NCBI GenBank assembly: GCA_020736575.1 | Contig: JAGPYM010000002.1 | Location: forward strand, 248,001-312,000 | Source of the DNA: Thelonectria olida | Lineage: Eukaryota > Ascomycota > Sordariomycetes > Hypocreales > Nectriaceae | Direction: 5' to 3' | DNA length: 64,000 nt | Part shown: one piece after another, positions 1 to 11,499 of the stretch | Numbering within the stretch: the first letter of the stretch is position 1 | How the letters are laid out: each line of letters begins with the position of its first letter | The notes under the pieces: generated by a model | Database searches by the model: none | What the model saw: the letters and a program-made list of their open reading frames with translations, nothing else | Told to the model about the DNA's origin: nothing | Translations under genes and position numbers: made by a program

Positions 1-507
1 ATTGGGGACGAATACATCTGGGGCTGAATGCCTACTGCAGCTACACGTTACCATTACTACAGTCGCCTCGTTTCCGTATTTCTTTTTCCCATACTTCGTA
101 GTAAGCCCCAGATCAGCCTACTCACTCGGGGCTCACCTCTCCGTCCCGAACCAGGCGAGTATTACTGAAGCAGATCCTATAAGGGGCAGTGCATCATGAC
201 ACAACACGAATTAACTTGCAGGAAACCTCTTCAAGGATTTCCAACTGACTTGTCCGTCATATTCTTGAGAAAGCCTCAGCGGGGCATTGAAATTCCTGGC
301 GATAATCCCCCATGGCTGTGCCTGCAGGCGTTTTTTGAGTGAGGCTGTGCAGGGCTTCAGCTGTCACCTCAATTGGTACCTATGCCATGAAGTCCCGTCA
401 TACTCAGGTTCTTTCATTCCTTGAGCTTATCCGTGACCTGATATGCTTCAGCATATCTTAGAAAGCTTGAAACCCAAATCAACGAGCTCGCCTAACGTCA
501 GCAAGAC
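1..507. other. Upstream region of the NLR-like gene
   Basis: No convincing coding sequence is visible. The stretch lies directly upstream of the NACHT-ankyrin gene and presumably holds its promoter and 5' leader. The short open frame at its left edge shows no recognisable motif. Confidence 0.5.
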
Positions 508-3500
508 ATGGATCCTCTCTCCATTTCGGCGAGTATCGCCGGGCTCGTCTCCCTTGCCGATCTTGTTTTTCGGGCGGCTACGAAGTATGTGAGGGGCGTC
601 AGAGGGTCGCGGAAAGAGGTGGAAGATCTATCGCGCGAGGTGAAGAATCTTTCTGTCGTCCTGCATCACCTATCGCTAGTTGCATTCGACTTGGAAGCTC
701 AACCTACCGATGGAGAACTTGCTTCCTCCTCCTCTTCAGGCTCGCCGAATCTCAAACCTCACCATCTACATGAATGCCAGCAACTCCTAAGACGCCTAGC
801 GAAGGCCCTTGGTGACACAACTTCAAACCTCTCCTCCACGTTTGGCCTAGAGCGACTAGGTGGTCGCTTAAAATGGCCCTTTTCCTCCACCGAGACGAAG
901 GAAATACTGCAGGCGGTACAACGTCACAAGCAAACGATCGATCTTGCCGTCGCAGCCGACTCATTAAGCAAGCTGAAGCTCTGCTTATCTCGACAAGCGG
1001 TTACCAATGACTGTCTCAACGACATCCAAGCCACTGTGAATAAAATCTTGGATCTAGGGACAAAGACATACTTTGAGAAGAGGAAGAAGAACATTTTGGA
1101 CGCTTTCATGAAAGCCAACCCCTTCAGGGAGTTTGAGGCAAACAGGACACTACGCCATGCCCTGACAGGCCTTTGGCTCACAGAAGGTCCTGATTTCGAG
1201 GAATGGTACGACACACCAGGATCGAGGGTTTGGTTTAGCGGTATCCCAGGTGCTGGCAAATCGGTCCTTGCAGCCTCGATCATTGAAGAGTGTGGGCGAC
1301 GCAATGGGGCTGATCCTAACTTGGCCGTGGCATACTTTTTTTGCACCTATAGAGATGAAAGAACCCACATGTTCTCTTCCATCCTTTCAACCCTGTGCGC
1401 CCAACTTGCTCTACAAGACGAGAAGGCCTTCAAATTTTTAGAGGAGTACTACGATGAACTGAAATCAGGCTATCAAGTTGTCTTCGAACCTTCAACGAAA
1501 AGGCTCACCGAAGTACTGCATCAAATGTGCGCCTTATATGGCCGAGTCTACTTCGTCATCGATGGATTAGATGAATGCGGTGATCATGTCGAAGCGACTG
1601 TGAGAAGCCTAGTGGACCTCACTCTGTCTCAAAGTAATGAGATCATCAGCCTGGCTCTGGTGAGCCGAGACGAGATTCCCATACGGCATCAAGTGGAATC
1701 TCTCTTCCGCAATGTTGAAATCGAAGCACACACTGAAGACATTCAACATTATGTGGCCTCAGAGCTACGCCAGCGCATTAGTTCGGGGAGGTTGAGGCTT
1801 CGAGATTTGGCGCTGGAAGATCAGATCTTGACTAAACTAGTCAATGAAGCCCAAGGAATGTAAGTATCCCGGTTCGCGGTGCAACCCAACTTACACGGGG
1901 GGTGCTAATTGCAGAATACAGGTTTCGGTGGGTGACATGCCAGTTGGACCACATCTGCGAACTTCCAACGGATCGATCTCGACGGGAAGCATTGGATAAG
2001 CTGCCGCCCACGCTCCCTGCTACCTACGAACGCATTCTCATGAGGATAGAGAGATATGATGGTGCGGTGAAGCAGTTAGTTCAGAGAACTCTATTGCTCA
2101 TCCATTCTTCTCTTCGTCGCCCGCTTACCTTCCCACAAATATGCGAGGCAATCTCCATCGACACTGATTCAGACACCCTTTTTGACGATGGAATCGTACA
2201 AGAGCAGGAGGTTCTTCGATGGTGTGGAAGTCTCATTCGAACATCTAAAAACGGATCTACCATCGAGTTCGCCCACTTCACGGTCCAAGAGTATCTTCAA
2301 GGCAGCTGCTTCGAGCATTGCCTCCTCAGCAAATACGGCTGCTCATCTGAAAAGGCCTACAATCTCCTCGGGCCCCTCTGTCTTCGTTTTCTCACTTTGA
2401 AGAACCACGAGCGCATGCCGGAAGCAACAGAGAGTGAAGCGCACACTATTATACAAAGACATGGAGAGCGTCCCTTTTACAAACATGCCGCCATTCAGTG
2501 GATGTATTACACCCAACATTGCACCCATTCCGACTCATCAAGTAAAAACGGCTCTACTCAGCATATTGATCATCTCTTCCAGATCCAGAAAACGCCAAGC
2601 TTTTGCTCATGGGCAATTGAACTTATCTGCCACTGCCTTATCAAAGGGGGCGGGTTCTATTTCGAGGACATAAGTTATGTTATGCCACATGGCGATACAG
2701 TCGTTGAAGTCATCTCTGCTGTCCTCAGGCCAGACTTTACTCCTCTGCATGTGGCTGCAGCCCTAGGGATGCCCGATCTTTGTCGTCACTTACTGGAGCA
2801 TGGATCAAACGTGGGCCTGAGAAGTAAATTCGGCACTCCGTTTCATTGTGCAATTGGGGCTCTCACAGTGTTCACTGATAGGGATAACTTAAACTTTTTC
2901 CCACCGCTGATAGGACTTCGAGAAGGTGCCTCGTCACCATTGGCACGACGGCAGACAGTACAATTGCTGTTAGAAGCGGGGTGCAAGCCAGGACTGCAAC
3001 TTACAACTCCATTCAGAAATGCCACGGTTTTATCGCTGGCTGTCTCCTCGTATTTGTATAGAGATGATTTTGAGATTGTGGTCGATCTTGTTAAAGTCGG
3101 CATTACAGTTGAAGAGGAAGACTTGGACTGTTTCGAAAAATGTTACTCCTACCTGCTGTCCCTGTCGATTCATAGGCCACCCAAAAACATATTCATGGAC
3201 CATTTCAATGGCGGATGGGCCTTTACATCGCTTCTCGAGGCTCTTGGAGAACAGCCATCGACAACGACAGAGCCAAAATCACGCTTGTACCACAAAACTC
3301 TCGAGCTCCTCAACCGCATGAGGCTAGAGGTACCTCATGAATTGTCGAATTTGATCCCAGTGGATGAGTCCAGTGACGAAGAAAGTTCTAGATTCCTCAA
3401 TGAAATCATCCGGCAAAACAATGTGCTTGCATTGAATCGATTTCTCCAAGGCAGTCGATCCAAACTTGCAAGATCTACCGGAATCAATGTCGACTCGCCA

Positions 3501-6500
3501 GATTGGACCTCGCTTCATCTCGCCATACACGAGAGGTCCCTAGATGTCTTGGATGCCCTCTTGGGCTTTGGAGTTGATCCAAACACACCCGATAGACACG
3601 GTAAAACACCAGTGCACTTGTGCTTGGGTTTTGATCATGAGGATGCACTCAAAACTCTACTTCAACATGGGGCAACCACAGTGATACCGGACGAGCGGCA
3701 CAAGACAGTGTGGCATTACATCGCTGAAACAAACTCAACAAGAATATTGAGCCTTCTTGTTGAGCTTGACGAAAGAGACTTTGCATTGCAAATGGAGTCA
3801 GAGGATGGTGAGACGCCAATTTGTGCAGCCCTAAATTGCGGGTGCAGGGAGTTTGTACTACGGCTCTTGAAGTACTGCAATTCTGAAAAATTCTGGAAGA
3901 GCAACAAGTCCATCTTCAGGGCTGCAGCTCAGCTAGGATCATCCGAGGTTATTCAAACCTTGTTGGATGCCGGAGTCAAAGTGGACGGCATGGACGATGA
4001 CGAGGGGAGCCCTTTGCATTTCCTCGGACCAAACTCCACCACTGAATGCATTCGTATTCTCAAAGACATCTTCCCTATAGAGCAAAGGCGACAAGAAGAT
4101 CTGAGGACGCCTCTCGAACTGATGTTGTCCCGAACCGTACGCAACGAAGGTGCGCTAGACCGCGAAATATTGATGAGTTTGTTGCCAGGCACTCTTCTTT
4201 CAACTCCGAGCGAAGCAAGCACTCTGTGGTCTTTCGTGTGCTCAGAGACGGTTGCGGTTGCCATGCAACATCCGTGGGCACATATTTGGTTCCGCAACGT
4301 GTTTTCGACTCTCATTGGGCTCGGCATAGTGAAGTTGTACGAAGCGGAATGCGGAAAGTCGGCCATTGTCCCGTTTGTTTCGTCGATCGCTAGCAATGTC
4401 CCTATGATCTACGAAGGCTTGGAAAGTGGTGACACAACCCCAGTGCGGCTTCAGCGCTGGGAAGGGTTCTCGAAAACCGTGCAAGAGATAGCCAAGGAAA
4501 CGAAATGCTGGGCAAGCGCAGTGAACGAAGGCGATATAGTTCGACTTCTTTCTCAATCCATTCTTCATGACGACCAGGAGATGATTCTCTTGCTTCTAGA
4601 GAACGGCATCAACGTCCATTCCAGGATAGATCTGCTCTCCCCATTTGATTTTGCCTGCTTCCCCGAAGTTCCCATCCGTGGGCGGAGCTTTCAAATACTA
4701 CTGTCGCATGCAACACCGGACAGTATATCGAATGGTAATGAATCATTCCATGGTTGTGGGCCTCTTCATTTTGTGTCAGGTTTCAACTCAACTGGAAACG
4801 ATTCTGTCTCGAAACTGAGACGATTGTTGCAGAGTGGTGTGGATTGCAATCTTCCGGTATCGGCGGCAAGGGGTTCGCCGCTTACTCACAACATTTATTC
4901 CAATCCCACTGAAGCTGCTGAGATGTTTCTCGACTTTGGAGCTGACCCGTGGGTTGCAAACAGGTATGGCTTCGACGCAGCATTGTCAGCTGTGCTCTGG
5001 GGTCATGTGTCAGTGCTGGCCAGGATTGCGGCAATCCCTAGAACCGAGGATGATACCCCCCCGCGTTGGGATCGAACTTGGACACAATCGTGGGGCGGGA
5101 AGTGGTTTTCGGGTGGAAATGCTCTCCATTTGGCTGCAAGCTATGGCGAAATCAAGTGCTTGGAGTTTTATCTAGATCAGAATATCTTATCTGACCTAGA
5201 GGCGAGGGACAGCGACCTCGCTACGCCTCTGCACTATGCTGCTCGGTTTGGCCAATCTTCTATCATCAAGGTTTTGAAAGCTCGCGGCGGGGACATCGAT
5301 GCTACGGACCGCTCTGGGTTGACTCCATTGCATTTAGCAGCTTCGATGCAGCACTTGGAGACTGTGAAGATCTTGCTCAACATGGGCGCCAAACACCCCG
5401 TCTGTCATGCCGGGTGCACTCCGGCTGCGTACGCGTATACGACCGGAAACGAGAATGTTATCAAGGCTCTAGAGACGTCTTCCGAAGGATACATTCTGCC
5501 TGATATTTCTGTCACCTCTCCACGGGTGCTCGGAGCGTTGGTGAATGGACTGCGTAAGGCCATTCAAGAGGATGACGTTGACGCCTGCCAAAGATTACGC
5601 ACTTTTGGATGTCCGATAAACATCCGCTTCAATGACTCTCGGGGATTGACGCCGTTGGGTCTGGCTATCAAAGAGCAAAAGACTCCCGAGGTCGTTCAAT
5701 GGCTTTTAGACAACGGCGCAACTGTGTCAACCACGTTCGAGGACAGTGGCCGGAATGTCCTTCACCTAGCCGTGCGTTATGCGAGTTTCAACCCCATTTT
5801 ATCTCATCTGATAGAGAGGTACTTGGAAGAAGGCGGTCGTTTTTCAGGGCCGTCCTGCACTATTCTCCACGCTGCCGTGGAGGGGAAGAACATTGAAGGG
5901 CTCCAGATTCTGTTGGATACACTTCGAAGTAAATGCGAGAGTCAAGACCTGATGTAATGCTAAGAGTTCATGAGAAGCCGGGGACGATACCATCTAGGCT
6001 AACAGCTACCTAGGTTGCACTCACATCATCTTGTGGGGGATGATACGCTACGACTCAGCATGCTTGATGCGATCGTCAACGCCCGACATTCCGCTTATCC
6101 ACATCCGATGCCACTTCATCTTGCAGCCCTCAAGAACGACGTGGATGCCTGCAAGGCGCTGATTAGCAATGGAGCCAGCCTAGATGGGACAGACGGATGT
6201 AATAGTACAGCTCTTCACTGCGCAGCCTCTTATGGATCTCAAGAAGTTGCCAGATATCTCCTCACCTGCGGCGCTGACTCTGGTGCCGTAAACGTCTTGG
6301 GTCGGACGCCACTGATTGCGGCATATTCAGCAGGCAAATTAGAACTGGTTAGGCTTCTCACAACATCTCGCCAACCTACCCGCATGAGAGCAGATTACGC
6401 GGGGAGAAACGGTTTGCATTTTTTGGGAAGATACGGTGGACGAACCGAAGCTGAGCGTGCGTTTGATACCCAACTCTTCTTTCGGTTCCTTGACGAAGGA

Positions 6501-7265
6501 CTCAACTTGCATCAACCAGACGTCTTTGGGCGGTCAGCTGCGCACTGGCTTCTGGCTAGTTATTCCGCTGTTCATATGCGGTCATTGTTGAACAGAGATG
6601 CCCATTTGCTCCGGATTCAGGACGTGGTTGCATGGCCCGACGCATTATTTGAAGATGGCACACAACGATTGATTGCCATAGCTCAAAACTTGCGTCTTCT
6701 TTCCCGCTTGCTAGGCAAGTCCGAGATTTATCGCCTGTTAGGTCTCACAACTCCAGGAAATCACAACCTCATGTGCCGGGCAGCTTTCTGGGGGCAGGTT
6801 GAAGCGATCCAAGGCTTTCTGTCATTTGGGGTCAATGTTCTTGAACACCAATGTCATGACCATGGCGTGCCTTTGGTTGCTGCGTTTTCGACCCGGCAGA
6901 CAGAGGCTATCAAGTGTCTCGTTCGCCATGGCGCAAGGATACCTCACCATCTCCTCAAGACAAGGAACTCGGACATGGGTGTTACAAATCCTGATTTTGC
7001 AATTCTGCAATGGCTTTTCGTCGGTCGACTCCTAGAGCGACCAAGAATATCGTGCTCAACAACGGATGGCTTGGACAAGACTGGGAACTGGGCCGGACCG
7101 CGTATGGCTCAAGTGGCGTTGAGATGGGAGTGGAGGAAAGTCTGGAACGAGAGCATCTTACAATATGCGCAGAGGCGTCAGGGAATCCTATCGAGCCTTA
7201 GGGGTACAATTGTCGAGCCGGTAGGGTGCTTGAAGGAAAGCAATGTTTTGTTTGCGCGTTATTAG
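508..7265 (+). CDS. NACHT-ankyrin STAND protein (fungal NLR-like), three exons
   Basis: This is a fungal NOD-like (STAND) protein of about 2211 residues, the class used in non-self recognition and heterokaryon incompatibility. Exons are 508-1859, 1922-5953 and 6014-7265. Both introns (62 and 60 nt) have GTAAGT or GTAATG donors and each splits an ATG codon in phase 2. Residues 1-190 form the helical N-terminal domain typical of fungal STAND proteins (start MDPLSISASIAGLVSLAD). The NACHT P-loop GIPGAGKS lies at residues 245-252, and Walker B with its acidic extension (FVIDGLDECG) is near 348-357. Removing intron 1 restores the conserved AQGM/FRWVTCQLD junction that ends NACHT modules. The rest carries many degenerate ankyrin repeats, with clear TPLHLAA-type cores near nt 2735, 3500, 5120, 5220, 5320, 6105 and 6205. 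No lesion is seen, so the gene appears intact. The ligand cannot be inferred. Confidence 0.92.
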
Positions 7266-7800
7266 CTGTTTGTGTTTTGATTGCTTGTATAGCTATATGG
7301 CATTTACACGGCGACTTCATTAATTGCATTTCAATGGCACTCACTCACCAATTAATGATTCTTCAACTGGTAGATTTAGTGCGCAATATGTGTTTGCAGG
7401 TTGACCTTTCAAAGTGGCATTCTAAACTTCTAAAATGTACCTAATATTCCCAGACCTCCGGTCTCTATAATAGAAGCCGATTTGCAGTCAACCGGTAATT
7501 ATTTGCGCCATAAATCGCACATCGGTGTTGCTACTACCGTTCTATTTGAATTCCTGACTAAACGCCATCCAAACTAGTTGTTCTACAAGGCCAGGAGGAC
7601 AAGGCCGGCCATTTGCTCCCTCCCAAGGGCTCCAGAGCACTCCAGCTCGCAGGATGTCCCATTCGTGGCTCATGATATGTTCCCTTATCACCCCGCCTTG
7701 GCTTGTTTCAAAGATGCATTACTCTTTAATCGGTGGAGAGAGATAGGCACCAAGTCTGGACAAAATTAGTTTTCCTTCAGATATCGGGTCGTCGTTAAAC
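7266..7800. other. Intergenic region between convergent genes
   Basis: The NLR-like gene and the Ca2+/H+ antiporter converge here. No coding or structural signal is seen. The stretch should contain both 3' ends. Confidence 0.5.
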
Positions 7801-9809
7801 TCACCCAATAATTCCATAACAAGCACACATCAACGCCCCCTTCAATCCAATCGTCTTGAGGCTGATTCCGCCTTCATTAAGAACCAGCAGGATAACGAGA
7901 AGGACCGTGCCAACCAAGGTTGTCGTTTCAAAGTAATTAAAGGTCAGCTCCAGCTTGCGCTGCAGCAACCACCCTGCTATCACAGTCAGGGGAGTCACAC
8001 AGAGTGCGATTTGAATGGCGGATCCAACGGCCACGGCAACAGCAAGATCGAGCTTGTTCCTCGCTGCCACCGTCACGACCGTCACATATTCGGCAATGTT
8101 GCCCACGACGGGGAGGATGATGAGGCCGATGACGGATTCCGAAAGGCCACCCTCGTGGGTAACGTCGTCGATGGTGCTGACAAGGAACTCGGCACACATG
8201 GACATGATGACTGAGGTGAGTATCAGGATGAAGACCGAAGCTGCTCTGTCTCCCGCTTTGCTCTTACGCGGTTGAACATGCAAGGTCGCTTGGTCCAGTC
8301 GAGGGGAAAGGTCCTGGATCGTTGGCAGTGTCGTTCGACCAATTGCTGCCACTCCGCCAAGGGACGACTCTCTGCTGTGACCACGATTTGAGCCGAGTGA
8401 GTAGGTACGAGAGTTTCGTCGGGCTCGGAAGACCTGGTGAGATGAGCCAGGGCGAGTGCTAATATCCGCGCTTCTGCGACGACCGCTGTCGAAGGGAAGC
8501 TCCTCCATCGGCTCCGTTTCCCTCTCAGTCGCAACACTGGGGTTGGGCACATCGGCAAATCGAATCATTCGAGGGTGTTGTTCTTGGCCACGTGCGTGCG
8601 AGGGAAAGTGACTGCCATCCGCGTTCAACGCCTGCATTGGTATAGGCTTGTCCTTTGACGACTGTGACCTCATCTCATGAGCAAAGTACAAGATGTAAAT
8701 TAGTAGAACGATCAGCGATGAGACTCTGCTCATGGTAAGAGCCGCATCGCTGATTTGATGTGGGGGATCAAAGGTGTAATCGAAAGCCGTCTATCTGGGT
8801 TAGATTGTCTCACAGTATCTCGAATGTGGCTTATCGACCTACCGGCATGAGCATGACGAAGAGAGAAACGAAGAGTAGGCCAGCCAGAAGTTGGGACTCC
8901 GAGGAGTCGGTATGGCATTCCACATTGGTGAAGCTGCTCGCCAGGAGAGCAGAGCCAAGAATCAACAAAAGATTGACAAGGATGGAACCCAGGATGGAAG
9001 CCTGGACGATGCGAATATGGTTGTTGACCAGGGCAATGCTGCTCAAGTTAGATCAGATCTACGGCCTAGGCAGCTGATGGGGTCAAGACTCACATTCTAC
9101 GTCAAGATTAGCAACAAGAAACAGTAGTAACGACATCTTACAAACTCACAAGATGATCAACTCGACGAGGTTGCCGAGGGTAATATTCAAAAGGGCTCCG
9201 ATTGTGTCACCAGCATCAGACGCAATCCGCTCGGTTGCGTCAGTCAAGAGAGCCGACAACGGGATGATGGCCAGCGCATTGCACGTAAAAATCAAGAGCG
9301 GATTCAACCTCAACATGTACGTTGCCAGGCCGATGGGGACGAAGACGAGAAGCGAGTTCATCCAGGAAGAAAAGATCATGGCCTTGACATGGCCGGTGAA
9401 GCCAAGAGGGGCCTCGAAGCCTGGGTAGCTGCCACGATGGTCGCCCAGGTCAAAATCTGAAGATAGTGCTTGTGTTTCGACATCATGCACACTGGACCAT
9501 ATCCGGCGGTGAAGTTGGTCCCTCATGAAGAGGGATACGCGGAGTGCTTTTGCGATTTTGTCTGTGCGAGAACATGTCAGTAAAATCGACGTCTCTAAAA
9601 AACGCATTACCCTTGTTGAATGGCTTGCCTTTGAAGCCGCCATTATTCATGCCCCGCGGCTCAAGCCTGTGAGTTCTGTGGCCGTCGGAGGGCAGAAAGG
9701 CAGCCGAACTTTCTTCATCGGGATGATCTCCTTCATCGCTGCTTGCGCTAGAATCTGGGGAGCCATGTTCCGCCTCGATGTTACGGAAGCTATCTGTCAC
9801 GGGATTCAT
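7801..9809 (-). CDS. Ca2+/H+ antiporter of the CaCA/CAX family (VCX1-like)
   Basis: A vacuolar-type cation/proton exchanger of 598 residues that would load Ca2+ (and possibly Mn2+) into the vacuole using the proton gradient. On the minus strand the exons are 9809-9611, 9561-9150, 9038-8843 and 8790-7801, with introns of 49, 111 and 52 nt; every junction keeps the frame. The first in-frame ATG is at 9809. The N-terminal 130 or so residues are polar and probably cytosolic. The two signature alpha repeats are visible: NITLGNLVELI near residues 192-202 and LPVVGNIAEYVTVV near 497, each with the glutamate thought to carry the ion. Hydrophobic segments between and after them fit about eleven membrane spans. 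A polar loop of roughly 120 residues rich in Ser and Arg separates the halves. It is longer than yeast Vcx1 (411 residues) because of the N-terminal tail and this loop. Confidence 0.92.
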
Positions 9810-11131
9810 TTGCAAAGGAACGGACAGCCTCGACACGACGAAGACGAGAGTTGTCGATGATCGAAGCGAAGGGTTAAGGCCAGATCACGGGGAGGAGAAA
9901 AATGGCGGAGAAGATGAGAGGAATGTCGCCCATTAGCGCGACCCCTTTAATTACCTTATCGTGGACCACGATAATGGATTGAATCCCAATACGGCATCGA
10001 GCCGGCATGCCAGCTGCCTTGTGGGGGCTCTGGAATGCGGATAAGTTTGCACAAAGCGTCGAGAGGGTGTGCTGTCAAAGGGGAATGTCTGATCCTATTG
10101 GCTGGAGGAGGGTAATGAACGAGATCCTGGATCTGCGAATAGCAAGAGTCCGGAGTACGAACAGTCAGCATACGAGTCTAGAACGCACATCTCGCCAACT
10201 CTCACGTATTCAAGCTGACCGGAATACGCGGGACCATCAGGGGCCTTACCTCCGGACCTGGTCAGACACCATGACAGGCGACTCTCGGACTCTCGCACAT
10301 CGTATTCAACCGCGGACACTAGACAACTATTGCAAGGTACTTCTACTTGGTCCGGAAGAATTCTGAGAACAAAAGAAGCTTTCTTCAATTCCATTCCCTC
10401 CCGTCGCTCCGGCCAGAGTGGATCATCTGATCCCTGGGCGGCCTTCAGATTGGCAGCCCCTTTTCCCGCAATCTTACAGGTCTCACCTCCAATTTCTCCT
10501 TCTCGACTAGCGCAATTGGAAAAACGCGGATTCGCCGGGCGCACAAAAGTGAAGCTGGCTTTTTATGCACGTCGAGATGGTGAATGAGAACGGTGGGTTC
10601 TTCCTCGTCTATTTGTTTATGCCACCTGAGCCATCCCCCAGCGCAAGTGAAACGGTTCTGTCTCTCATGCCCCCGTGATGTTTCAGTTTGCTTTATGCAA
10701 GGAGGAGGCAAGACAAACGGATCAACGTTCCCAGTCTTGGTGGGCTCTCTTCCAGTGTACCATACTAAACTAAAAAGGAACAGGATGGTCTCAAGCAGAG
10801 CCAGATGGCTCGCGTAGGGACGACATCAACACACAAGCACACAAATAAGAGGGCTGGAGGAAAAAAGAAGGCAGCAAACTATAAAAGGACTACATAAATA
10901 ATTAGGTAAGGAACTATCGCCGGTGACACAGGACTAAAAGCCGCCGGATTAGCTCTGTCGCTCTAGGGTAAGCGACAAGCTTAGCAACCATTCAAATACG
11001 TGACCAGATAGTGACCGTACTACGAATCAATAGCTCGGCTATCCGAGTGGTAATGCATTTAGATCTGTTTTTATTTTATTTTATTTTTTTCTTCACGTGC
11101 GACAATTCAAATCTTTTTCAGTTTTGTCGAA
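9810..11131. other. Intergenic region upstream of the antiporter
   Basis: No supported gene. It contains the presumed promoter of the antiporter and an A/T-rich tract at about 11068-11090 made of TTTTA units. No tRNA or repeat structure could be folded by eye. Confidence 0.45.
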
Positions 11132-11326
11132 ATGTCTGGGCAGATCTCAATCCAATGGCCATTCACCGTCGCAACGTCAGATGAGACGCGAGAAACCCTT
11201 GACTATTCACCCATGCAAATACTAACAAGTCTGTCCTCTCCGCCTGTAGACGTCATCGAAGATACCAAATTCAAGCGCATTGAGGCCCTCGCCGACCTGG
11301 CTCGCGTATTAACAAGCAAGAAGTGA
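11132..11326 (+). CDS. Possible small protein of 64 residues, unrecognised
   Basis: An uninterrupted ATG-initiated frame with ordinary amino-acid composition and an amphipathic C-terminal segment (KRIEALADLARVLTSKK). It matches no family I recognise. It sits between the antiporter promoter and the 3' end of the GHKL-HET pseudogene, opposite to both. It may be a fragment or a chance frame. Confidence 0.2.
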   Translation: MSGQISIQWPFTVATSDETRETLDYSPMQILTSLSSPPVDVIEDTKFKRIEALADLARVLTSKK

Positions 11327-11499
11327 CCTAAGTCAAGGGTAGAGAATATGAAAAGTCTATCGTTGTAGGTGGTCAAATATTTGATCGTCGATGCAAACGA
11401 AATCGTCCGAAATAAAAAGACTTAGGAGATAAGAACGGTCTATTTTGTTTGACACACACCTTGAACAAAGTCCATGTTTAATAACTACAAAACTTCTAC

